Shown here one piece after another: positions 1-6,753 of a stretch of 14,042 nucleotides of DNA; the first letter of the stretch is position 1, and each line of letters opens with the position of its first letter. Both the position numbers and the translations under genes were made by a program. The notes beneath the pieces are model-generated. The model did not search any database, was not told the origin of the DNA, and saw nothing but the letters and a program-made list of their open reading frames with translations. The stretch is from Humisphaera sp. (GTDB lineage: Bacteria; Planctomycetota; Phycisphaerae; Tepidisphaerales; Tepidisphaeraceae): positions 1 through 14,042 of the forward strand of contig JANXVV010000405.1 of assembly GCA_025351525.1 (NCBI GenBank), written 5' to 3'.

Positions 1-110
1 GGGCCAATGCGACGAAAAAATATTATTTAGTGGTTTCTTTTAAATCGAACACCGTCAACACGGGCTGGAAGCCCGTGCCACAACGAGGTTTGAATCAGTG
101 CCAATGTTGA
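1..110 (+). CDS. Possible 3' end of an upstream gene (partial)
   Basis: The third forward frame is open from the window edge to a TGA at 108-110 and reads ANATKKYYLVVSFKSN before entering a REP repeat, whose translation (TGWKPVP) is typical of such repeats. The first residues look protein-like, so an upstream gene of the same operon could end here with its tail provided by the repeat. The other two frames close at 30 and about 43, so the true end could also lie there. No domain can be recognised in so short a fragment. If it is real, it would be the preceding member of the envelope operon that continues at 130. Confidence 0.25.
   Translation, partial: ANATKKYYLVVSFKSNTVNTGWKPVPQRGLNQCQC
55..93 (-). 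repeat. Solitary REP element, family A (copy A1) with extended flank
   Basis: The hairpin core at 59-77 is CACGGGC-TGGAA-GCCCGTG, a 7-5-7 palindrome. On the minus strand it is preceded by GTGG (78-81 on the plus strand reads CCAC). Thirty-nine bases (55-93) are identical to 4000-4038, including 12 bases beyond the REP unit that contain GAGG. No inverted partner is seen nearby in the window; one may lie left of the edge. It sits just before the first full gene. Confidence 0.9.
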
Positions 111-129
111 AACAATAGAGAATGTCTAG

Positions 130-2283
130 ATGACCACCGCCGCTCCACCATCTTCACCCGACCTCGGACGTCTTCGCGATGGACTCATCGCACGGCTGAT
201 GCTCTTCCGCGCGCGGGTTCGCAAGCATCTCGTTCTCGAAGGAATCGCCCGATGGCTGGGGGAGGCGGTGGCTGTCGTCCTGGTGAGTTTTATTCTGGAT
301 CGACTGCTCCGGTTAAGCCTCCCGACGCGGCTGATTTTTCTGGTGATGGGAACGGTGTTTCTGCTGGTGGAAGCATGGCGATTCATCGTTGTGCCGATTC
401 GGCTGGAAATGAGTCTGATCGGCGTCGCCGGGGCGATCGACCGCGCGGGAACTGACAAAATCCAGGGCACCCTGGCGGCCCGCGTCGCCAGCGTGCTGGA
501 ACTGCCGGAACTGCTGAAAACATCTTCCGCGCCGTCGGCGGCCATGGTCCGGACGGCGGTGCTGCGGTGTCATCAAGCGCTCGACGGGGTGCGGCTTGAA
601 GATCACCTCAACGACAAACGCCGTCAGATCACCGTGTACTCCGTCGCGCTGCTGCTCCTGCTGCCGATGCTGTGGGGCGGGTACAATCATCGTGCGACGG
701 GTCTGTGGTTCCGCCGTTATTTTCTGGCGTCGAACGATCCCTGGCCACAGAAAACTTACCTTCTGGTCGTCGGGGCCGAGAAGGGCCGGATGGTGGTTCC
801 GAAGGCCGAGCCGTTCGTGCTGCGCGTCGGAATTAAAGAGGGAAGCGTTTCACCCGAGACGATCACGCTCCGCTATCGCGAGGGCCGGGGTTCTCGCATG
901 ACGGTGGCGATGACGCGCTTCGGCTCCGGTGACTTTCGCTACGATTTCCCGCCGCTCGGCTTGAACGCCGAAGTGGAATTGACCGGCAATGACGATGTCC
1001 AATCCCTCGACATCGAACCGGTCGAACGGCCCAAAATCGTCGAGCTACTCTTGGTCTCACAGCATCCGACCGAAGAAAAATCCACCTCGCACCGTTTCGC
1101 CGGTCAGGATTCGGATCTTTCCTTCCTCGCCAAAACGCGGTTGGAATTGCGATTCACCGCCAATGTTCCGATCCGTGAAGCGCGGTTGAAAAGCAACGTT
1201 CCGGTTCCGGCGGCGAATCACTTGAAACAGGTTGACGACCATACTTTCACACTGGCGTGGATTCAGGAATCACCGGTGCAGTTGCAGATTGAATTGGTCG
1301 GCAAAGGGGCCAATCTGCTGTCGCTGCCGACTCCGGTGGCGGTGGGGTTGAAGGTGGATTTGCCGCCGCGCGTGGGATTGACGTACAGCGGGGTCCGCCA
1401 GCGCATCACGCCATCGGCTCATATTCCGTTGGCGATTCAGGCGCGGGATGATTATGGCATTGCCAAGCTCGATCTGATTACCAAGAGTGAGATTCTCGCC
1501 GCCGAAAGCACCGCCACGACCGGACCCGCGACACGGCCAATCGCGGAGACGGCGACTCGAACGCTTGCCGGCCCGATTCACCCGGCGACGGATTTGGAAT
1601 TGCAGCAGCCGTATATTTTAGAGGTCCGCGCGTTGAAGCTTCCCGCCGGTTCGGTACTATCCGTCAGTGCGGCGGCGACGGATGACTGCTATCTCGGCCT
1701 GCAAACCTCCACATCGCGCATCGTCACTTTCCGCATCGTGCCGCCCGAAGAACTCTTCCGCGAAATTTTGTTGCGGCAGCAGGGCGATCGGGCGAAGTTC
1801 CGCAGGCAGATCGAGGATGCCCAGAAAATCCGCGATGCGCTTCTCACCGTCACCACGCCCGAAGCGGCGGCGGTGCTGGCGAGGCAGCATCGGCAAATCC
1901 AGCGAGAGGTCGCCCGCGTCGGCATCAGCCTGGCGGAGTCGGTCACGGAGATGAAGAACAACGCGCTCGGCGGGCCGGAGGCTTGGGATCTGATGGACAA
2001 GAATGTCCTGCAGCCCCTGAAAAAACTAAATGATGATGCGATGACCCGGCAGAAAGACGCGCTCGATGCGCTGCGGGGAGACGACCTCTCCAAAATCACC
2101 GAGGTCACCGCACGGCAAGATCAGATCGTCACGAAAATGCAGGAAATCCTGAAGCAGATGTCGCAATGGGACAGCTTTGTGGATGTTCTGAACCAGCTCA
2201 ACGAGATCATCAAGCTGGAAACCAACGTGAAGCAGTCGACGGAACAGATAAAGAAGAAGCAGACGGAGGGTGTGTTCGATTGA
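130..2283 (+). CDS. DUF4175-like membrane protein with periplasmic beta domains and C-terminal coiled coil
   Basis: A 717-aa inner-membrane protein of unknown biochemical role. Hydrophobic spans are visible near residues 43-60, 66-88 and 167-184 (VALLLLLPMLWGG). The region from about 185 to 535 is beta-rich and Ig-like, with segments such as DPWPQKTYLLVV and the ARDDYGIAKLDL motif near 438, which I associate with DUF4175-like proteins. From about 540 to the end it is highly charged and helical, probably a coiled coil, ending in KKKQTEGVFD. Large planctomycete proteins of this plan commonly occur downstream of MoxR ATPase/DUF58/VWA (Bat-type) genes; that context lies outside the window and is recalled, not seen. 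The ATG at 130 follows a weak GAG at 118-120. It is the first full gene of a five-gene plus-strand cluster. I recognise the family loosely; function is unknown. Confidence 0.85.
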   Translation: MTTAAPPSSPDLGRLRDGLIARLMLFRARVRKHLVLEGIARWLGEAVAVVLVSFILDRLLRLSLPTRLIFLVMGTVFLLVEAWRFIVVPIRLEMSLIGVAGAIDRAGTDKIQGTLAARVASVLELPELLKTSSAPSAAMVRTAVLRCHQALDGVRLEDHLNDKRRQITVYSVALLLLLPMLWGGYNHRATGLWFRRYFLASNDPWPQKTYLLVVGAEKGRMVVPKAEPFVLRVGIKEGSVSPETITLRYREGRGSRMTVAMTRFGSGDFRYDFPPLGLNAEVELTGNDDVQSLDIEPVERPKIVELLLVSQHPTEEKSTSHRFAGQDSDLSFLAKTRLELRFTANVPIREARLKSNVPVPAANHLKQVDDHTFTLAWIQESPVQLQIELVGKGANLLSLPTPVAVGLKVDLPPRVGLTYSGVRQRITPSAHIPLAIQARDDYGIAKLDLITKSEILAAESTATTGPATRPIAETATRTLAGPIHPATDLELQQPYILEVRALKLPAGSVLSVSAAATDDCYLGLQTSTSRIVTFRIVPPEELFREILLRQQGDRAKFRRQIEDAQKIRDALLTVTTPEAAAVLARQHRQIQREVARVGISLAESVTEMKNNALGGPEAWDLMDKNVLQPLKKLNDDAMTRQKDALDALRGDDLSKITEVTARQDQIVTKMQEILKQMSQWDSFVDVLNQLNEIIKLETNVKQSTEQIKKKQTEGVFD

Positions 2284-2295
2284 AAGAGAAGTGTT

Positions 2296-2355
2296 GTAGC
2301 ATGGGCTATCAGCCCATGTTTTTAAGTCTAAATATGGGCTGGTAGCCCATGCTAC
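2296..2355. repeat. Inverted REP pair, family B (B1/B2), forming a long hairpin
   Basis: B1 (2296-2318) is GTAG plus CATGGGC-TATCA-GCCCATG. B2 (2333-2355) is the reverse complement type with loop TACCA and one changed terminal base. The two 23-base units are complementary at 21 positions, and both differences become G-U wobbles in RNA, so the transcript can fold a 23-bp stem around a 14-base T/A-rich loop (2319-2332). Each unit can alternatively fold on its own. It starts 12 bases after the stop of the 717-aa gene and ends 20 bases before the Shine-Dalgarno of the next gene, so it could act as a transcript-stabilising or attenuating element within the operon. No T-run follows, so it is not a classical terminator. 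Confidence 0.9.
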
Positions 2356-2375
2356 GGGTATGATGGCGCAACTTC

Positions 2376-2381
2376 AGGAGG
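2376..2381 (+). promoter_or_regulatory. Strong ribosome binding site
   Basis: A perfect AGGAGG lies 6 bases before the ATG at 2388 and fixes the start of the 481-aa gene. It is the best Shine-Dalgarno in the window. Confidence 0.9.
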
Positions 2382-2387
2382 TTCTTT

Positions 2388-3833
2388 ATGAAAACCGATC
2401 GTCAACGCTCCATGATTTGCGTGTGCCTTCTGCTCTGCGGAGCATTCTCCTCCCGCGCCGCAGGCCCGGCCACGCAACCGTCGACCAAGCCTTCCACTCA
2501 GCCCCTGTCAAAGATCAGCGATGCCGATCAGATTGAGTTCCTTCAAAAAAACGTGCAGGCGCAGATGCAGGAGTTGCAGGATCGGATGTTCCGCCTGGCT
2601 GAGACGACGAAGGTCGCGGAGCCTGGGGATTCGGCCAAGTTGATCCTCGCCCTTCGCCGGTCGCGCGAAGAATTGATTCTGGAAGAGATGAAGGAAGTGC
2701 TGGAACTTTTGGGCCAGAAGAACCTCACCCGCGCTACCGTCGATACGCAGGAAGTAATTATCAAGCTGGAGAAGTTGAAGGAACTTTTGCTGTCGACGGA
2801 TCTGGATTTGCAGATGGCGCTGGAGCGGATCAAGAAACTGCAGGCGGCGATTGCGAAGTTGGACGGGGCGATCAAGGAAGAAAAACGACAGTCGGCCAAA
2901 AGCGGACAGATGGCTCTGGCGGCTACGCAGCCCGCCAAGGCGACCGACGCCGCTCAAAAGGATCAGGCGCAGAATCGCCAGACCACCGAGGCGGTTCACC
3001 AGACGGTGAAGTCGCTCGGCGATCCGGTGACGAATGCCTCGCCGGCCCTGTCGGATGCGACCGCAGCGATGTCGCAGGCGGAAGGAAAGATCGGTGGCGG
3101 CAAGCCCGGAGGTGCGCAGGGCAAGCAGAATGAAGCCACCGCCGCGCTGCAGCAGGCGCGCGATCAGTTGGAAGCCGAACGGCAGAAGATGCTGGCGGAG
3201 ATCGAGAGCCAGGTGAAAAAGCAGGTGATGGAAAACCTGGCGCTGATGCTCGAAAAGCAGATCGGCATTCGAGAGGCGAACGAATCGCTGTCGCCGCGAC
3301 TGGCGAAAAATAACCGTGAGGCCATCCTTCGACTGAAGACGTTGGCCATCTCCGAGACGCACATCGCCAATCTCGCCGAGACCACCGCGCAGTTGATCGA
3401 GGACACTGAATTCAGCTTTGCCCTTCCGCCGATTCTTCGCAATATTCAAAGGCGGGCGATCTACGTCACGTCCGATCTGAATATCGGCAAAGGGGATGCG
3501 ACGGTGATTTTGGCCGAGAAGAAAATCGAGCGCGACATCGCCGATTTGATCGAGACTTTTAAGCAGGGCACGAATGTCAGCAAGGGTGAATCGCGTTGCA
3601 AAGGCTGCAAGTCGGATAAGAATAAACTGCTGGCCGAGCTGAAGGCGATTCGGCTTTTGCAGACGCGCGTGAATGAGGAGACGAAGGAATTGGACGATCA
3701 TCGCGCCGCCCTAAAACAGTTGCCGAGGGAATTGCAGGAGCAGATCGGCGAGACCCGCGATCATCAGGCGACGGTGCGCGACACGCTCGACAAGCTGGAC
3801 GCCTTGCTGACGGATCGCCCCCCGACGTTTTGA
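2388..3833 (+). CDS. Exported coiled-coil protein with CxxC motif
   Basis: A 481-aa protein with a signal peptide (charged KTDRQR, hydrophobic MICVCLLLCGAFSS, likely cleavage after SRA), then the low-complexity linker ATQPSTKPSTQP typical of this lineage. Most of the rest is charged, heptad-like helix, about 45-160 and 225-480, split by a Gly/Ala/Gln-rich stretch near 230-250. Residues 404-407 are CKGC, followed by LLAELKAIRLLQTRVNEETK, a segment I recall from exported coiled-coil proteins in planctomycete Bat-type clusters. LLLC is not a good lipobox because the -1 residue is Leu. It probably acts in the periplasm as a structural or scaffold partner of the upstream membrane protein, whose C-terminus is also coiled coil; this is inference. 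No enzymatic motif is seen. The start is fixed by a perfect AGGAGG. Product identity is unknown. Confidence 0.87.
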   Translation: MKTDRQRSMICVCLLLCGAFSSRAAGPATQPSTKPSTQPLSKISDADQIEFLQKNVQAQMQELQDRMFRLAETTKVAEPGDSAKLILALRRSREELILEEMKEVLELLGQKNLTRATVDTQEVIIKLEKLKELLLSTDLDLQMALERIKKLQAAIAKLDGAIKEEKRQSAKSGQMALAATQPAKATDAAQKDQAQNRQTTEAVHQTVKSLGDPVTNASPALSDATAAMSQAEGKIGGGKPGGAQGKQNEATAALQQARDQLEAERQKMLAEIESQVKKQVMENLALMLEKQIGIREANESLSPRLAKNNREAILRLKTLAISETHIANLAETTAQLIEDTEFSFALPPILRNIQRRAIYVTSDLNIGKGDATVILAEKKIERDIADLIETFKQGTNVSKGESRCKGCKSDKNKLLAELKAIRLLQTRVNEETKELDDHRAALKQLPRELQEQIGETRDHQATVRDTLDKLDALLTDRPPTF

Positions 3834-3837
3834 TTTC

Positions 3838-3860
3838 GTAGCATGGGCTACCAGCCCATG
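3838..3860 (+). repeat. Solitary REP element, family B (B3)
   Basis: GTAG followed by CATGGGC-TACCA-GCCCATG, a perfect 7-5-7 palindrome starting 4 bases after the stop codon of the 481-aa gene. No inverted B-family partner lies in the same gap, although a family A pair follows at 3919-4026. Confidence 0.9.
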
Positions 3861-3918
3861 TATTCGCTTTTAGAATAGGCACAGCTGCAATGTGAATCCC
3901 GATCATAAAAACTTAAGG

Positions 3919-4026
3919 GTGGCACGGGCTTCCAGCCCGTGTCGGCGATCTGGAATCCGGAATGAACGTTAAATTCAAGCTCTTTTTCGCATGTGCCCAT
4001 CAACACGGGCTGGAAGCCCGTGCCAC
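3919..4026. repeat. Inverted REP pair (REPIN-like), family A (A2/A3)
   Basis: A2 (3919-3941) is GTGG plus CACGGGC-TTCCA-GCCCGTG, and A3 (4004-4026) is its exact reverse complement over 23 bases. Both GTGG feet point outward, and 62 bases lie between the units. The right half, TGTGCCCATCAACACGGG, resembles the reverse complement of the left half of the pair at 6634-6740, so the two pairs are homologous elements inserted in opposite orientations. It occupies the gap between the 481-aa and 200-aa genes, directly before the latter's start. Confidence 0.9.
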
Positions 4027-4029
4027 AAC

Positions 4030-4033
4030 GAGG
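4030..4033 (+). promoter_or_regulatory. Ribosome binding site inside the REP flank
   Basis: GAGG lies 6 bases before the ATG at 4040 and within the 39-base stretch (4000-4038) that is duplicated at 55-93. The repeat flank therefore seems to provide the Shine-Dalgarno. This site, and the signal peptide that begins at 4040, decide the start over an in-frame ATG at 3962. Confidence 0.65.
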
Positions 4034-4039
4034 TTTGAT

Positions 4040-4642
4040 ATGAAAACAATCTTCGGCACGCTCGCCATCCTGGTCTGTGTCGCAATGACCGCCCACGGCG
4101 AAGATCCCGCCGTCGATGCAACCGTCCAACTCCGTCAGGGGTTGCGGATGAAACTCGTTCCGCCACCGGCACCTAAGCCGCCGACGGACAGCGACGATCC
4201 ATTGGCGGACATCACCAACAAGATGACCGACATCGTCGGCGATCTGGCGGATCTGAAGACCGATCAACCCGTGCAGGACAAGCAAAAGCAGGTGGTCAGT
4301 CAACTCGATGAGATCATTGCGATGATCGAGAAGCAGAAGTCAAAAAGTGGCAACGGCGGCGGCAGCAATCCCACCAAGCCGATGCAGGATTCGATGATCG
4401 CCAAAGGTCCGGGCGGGGTAGGCGAGCTGCGCGATCCCAGGAGCGGCACACACAATATCAACAACCTTCCCGCCAAACAGCGGGATGCGATTTTGCAGTC
4501 GAAGACCGAAGGTTTTCCGCCGGGATATGAGTCGCTTCTGCAAAGTTATTATCAGCGGCTGGCGCAGGAAAAAGTCGGCGATGAACCGTCAGGTTCCAAA
4601 CCCGCCGGTGTCACCCCTCCCACCACCCGGCCGGCACCATGA
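4040..4642 (+). CDS. Small exported helical protein of the envelope cluster
   Basis: A 200-aa protein with a clear signal peptide (MKTIFGTLAILVCVAMTAHG, cleavage near AHG/ED). Residues of about 53-93 (LADITNKMTDIVGDLADLKT and following) form an amphipathic helix pair, then a Gly/Asn/Ser linker (SGNGGGSNP), then LPAKQRDAILQSKTEGFPPG near 142 and a YYQRLAQE helix, ending in a Pro/Thr-rich tail. I recall both helical motifs from short exported proteins in planctomycete Bat-type clusters, which is family memory and not a search result. A longer frame from 3962 would add 26 residues encoded by a REP repeat (HGLEARAT) and would bury the signal peptide, so I reject it. The stop overlaps the next start as ATGA at 4639-4642, implying translational coupling with the F5/8-NPCBM protein. 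Function unknown. Confidence 0.85.
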   Translation: MKTIFGTLAILVCVAMTAHGEDPAVDATVQLRQGLRMKLVPPPAPKPPTDSDDPLADITNKMTDIVGDLADLKTDQPVQDKQKQVVSQLDEIIAMIEKQKSKSGNGGGSNPTKPMQDSMIAKGPGGVGELRDPRSGTHNINNLPAKQRDAILQSKTEGFPPGYESLLQSYYQRLAQEKVGDEPSGSKPAGVTPPTTRPAP

Positions 4643-6552
4643 GACGAATCATGAAACTCAATATTTTTCTGATGATCGGCATCGCTTCGACGCTGCTCAC
4701 CGCGATGGCGGTGCGGGCGGCGGGGCCGGTGGTGACTGTTTCAAGGGTCGATGAAACGAGCGTCACCGGCACGCTTGCGGGATTGAAGGACGGCAAGATC
4801 ATCCTCACTTCTCCCGATGTGAAAGTGCCGCTGGAAGACGTGGTTGAGCTGACGATCAAGGGTGCTGCCGCGTCAACCGTGGTGGATTCCAAGGTTCGCA
4901 AGCTCACCGGCAAAGCGATCGGCACGGAGGGTTCATTCAACAATGGAATCCACACGAAGGACAAGGTATTTGACGCCGACCTCGATACTTTTTTCGATGC
5001 TCCAGGCGATGTGAGTGATGCCTGGGTCGGACTGGATCTCGGCAGCCCTAAAATCATCTCGGAGATTAAATACGCCCCTCGGCCCAGTTCCGATTATTTC
5101 CGCCGTCGCATGTTGGGGGGCAGATTTCAGGGATCGGACCAGGCCGATTTCTCTTCGGGGGTGGTGGAGTTTTTCACCGTCACGGAAGTGCCTCCACCCG
5201 GCAATCTGACGGTGAAGAAGGTGACGGTGACGCAGGCATTTCGGTACGTGCGTTATCTGACGCCTGAAAACGGAGGTTGCAACATTGCCGAAGCGGAATT
5301 CTGGGGAAGCGACGGGAGGGCCGATGCGATGGCGAAGCCTCCCGCAACGCGAACGTCAGCCAATACGCCCGATGAGATTGCGAAGGTTCATAGCGCCTTG
5401 CCGGACGTCAAAAGAATGGTGGGGAATATCTTTGCGTTGACCGATACACCCGCCGTGCCTGTCGAGAGGGTACCGGGCGATGGAACCGCTATCGTGCATA
5501 GCCGCGAAATCACTATCGCGGCGCCGCCTGCCGCAACGTCTCCCGCTTCCGCGCCCGCCACCGCGCAGGCCCGCCGTGACGCGCCGTGGAAAATTCTCCT
5601 TATCGGCGACGATCAACTCACCGCGAAGATCGGCGGGTGGTCCGATCAGAAACTTCATATCACCGCGCTGCCGGGCATGGCGGAAGGTCTTGATATTCCC
5701 ATTGAGCAGGTTCGCGAACTGTGGTGCGGGACCGCGGATCAGATCAAGCAGGCGCAGGCGATCAAGCTCGATGAAGCCGTGGAGGACGCGGCCTTCGTGC
5801 TGAAGGACGGAGCCATCGTCAGCGTGCGCGGCATCTCGCTCGGTATCGACGCAGATGCGCTTCTCTTCAAATTCAACGACGAAGCCAAGCGGATTGGCCT
5901 TGTCAAACTCGTCGGCGTCATTTTCGGTGGACAGGTTCCGAAGCGCGACGATTCCTTCCGACAAACTTTCCAGCTGAAGAACGGCGACGTGCTCTCGGGA
6001 AGTTGGCGCAGCTTCGATAACGCCGCGAATGCCATCGGTCTGGAAACGCGTTGGGGCGCGAAGCTCGGCATCCCGATCGATCAGGTGGTCCGCCTTCGCT
6101 CCATCAATGGCCGACTGGTTTACGTGGGAAATTTGAAACCCGCGACGGTCGAGCAGACGCCGTATTTCGATCGGATGTTGCCGTATCGGATCGATAAATC
6201 GCTCACCGGTGGGCCGTTGAAATTATCGGATGGCGAGTACCCGCACGGCATCGCCGTCCACTCCCGCACGGTGCTCACCTACGACATCGCCGGCGTTTAT
6301 GAAGAGTTCAAAACAAAAGTCGGTTTCCAGCAGCCGGAGGGTAAGTTGGGCCAGGCGGTCGTCCGGGTGTCGGGCGATGGGAAAGTTTTGTATGAAAACC
6401 TGGACGCCCGCGGCGACTTCAAACCGGTGGAGGTATCGGTGAAAGTGGCGGGGGTTCGGCGACTTACCCTTGAAGTGGACTTCGGCAAAAATGAAGACAC
6501 CGGCGATCGGGTGGTATGGGCCAATGCCCGGTTGCTGCGGGCGAAGAAGTGA
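4639..6552 (+). CDS. Exported protein with F5/8-type-C-like and NPCBM-like domains
   Basis: A 637-aa protein with a signal peptide (cleavage near AVRA/AG, about residue 27). Residues 95-225 resemble a discoidin/F5/8 type C domain: FDADLDTFFD, WVGLDLGSPKIISEIKY, then FRYVRYL and AEAEFWG. Residues from about 505 to 637 match the NPCBM pattern: GIAVHSRTVLTYDIAG, then VRVSGDGKVLYEN, ending in VVWANARLL. Between and before these lie short beta segments of similar layout near 33-74, 316-366, 384-430 and 443-492 (for example LKNGDVLSGSW ... IPIDQVVRLR), which look like repeated small beta barrels. There is no catalytic domain, so it probably binds glycan or another envelope polymer outside the inner membrane. 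It is coupled by ATGA overlap to the 200-aa gene; an alternative start is ATG 4651. Domain calls come from motif memory and are fairly confident for NPCBM. Confidence 0.88.
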   Translation: MRRIMKLNIFLMIGIASTLLTAMAVRAAGPVVTVSRVDETSVTGTLAGLKDGKIILTSPDVKVPLEDVVELTIKGAAASTVVDSKVRKLTGKAIGTEGSFNNGIHTKDKVFDADLDTFFDAPGDVSDAWVGLDLGSPKIISEIKYAPRPSSDYFRRRMLGGRFQGSDQADFSSGVVEFFTVTEVPPPGNLTVKKVTVTQAFRYVRYLTPENGGCNIAEAEFWGSDGRADAMAKPPATRTSANTPDEIAKVHSALPDVKRMVGNIFALTDTPAVPVERVPGDGTAIVHSREITIAAPPAATSPASAPATAQARRDAPWKILLIGDDQLTAKIGGWSDQKLHITALPGMAEGLDIPIEQVRELWCGTADQIKQAQAIKLDEAVEDAAFVLKDGAIVSVRGISLGIDADALLFKFNDEAKRIGLVKLVGVIFGGQVPKRDDSFRQTFQLKNGDVLSGSWRSFDNAANAIGLETRWGAKLGIPIDQVVRLRSINGRLVYVGNLKPATVEQTPYFDRMLPYRIDKSLTGGPLKLSDGEYPHGIAVHSRTVLTYDIAGVYEEFKTKVGFQQPEGKLGQAVVRVSGDGKVLYENLDARGDFKPVEVSVKVAGVRRLTLEVDFGKNEDTGDRVVWANARLLRAKK

Positions 6553-6559
6553 GGTAGTG

Positions 6560-6579
6560 AAAAATCTGTCGGGATTTTT
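6560..6579 (+). terminator. A/T-rich hairpin, possible weak terminator
   Basis: AAAAATC-TGTCGG-GATTTTT forms a perfect 7-bp stem starting 8 bases after the stop of the 637-aa gene. The stem is almost all A/T, so it would be weak. It may reduce rather than stop transcription into the next gene, which otherwise seems to belong to the same operon. Confidence 0.3.
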
Positions 6580-6633
6580 AAGATGGTGAAATCTGAAACT
6601 CAGAGCAGACGATGCGATGGTCAAACTGTTGTT

Positions 6634-6740
6634 GTGGCACGGGCTTCCAGCCCGTGTTGGTGGGCAAGAGTGCAGATCAATTTTTCTTCGGCAGTTCTAC
6701 ATTGTTTGCGCCGTAAACACGGGCTGGAAGCCCGTGCCAC
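6634..6740. repeat. Inverted REP pair (REPIN-like), family A (A4/A5)
   Basis: A4 (6634-6656) is GTGG plus CACGGGC-TTCCA-GCCCGTG, and A5 (6718-6740) is its exact 23-base reverse complement, with outward-facing GTGG feet. The span of 107 bases is almost the same as the 108 bases of the pair at 3919-4026. The pair fills the gap between the 637-aa and 413-aa genes and ends 13 bases before the ATG at 6754. Read through in frame it would give the peptides ARASSPC and HGLEARAT, which are repeat-derived and not gene sequence. Confidence 0.9.
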
Positions 6741-6753
6741 GATCAAATTTAGA

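Noticed and set aside
2410..2440. Lipobox in the 481-aa protein (LLLC)
   Set aside because: The -1 residue is Leu rather than Gly/Ala/Ser, and a normal signal peptidase I site (SRA/AG) follows.
2508..3701. 397-aa open frame on the minus strand
   Set aside because: It lies wholly opposite the 481-aa exported protein. Its composition (Leu/Arg/Gln/His-rich) is the usual mirror of a charged coiled-coil gene, and it has no start signal or domain.
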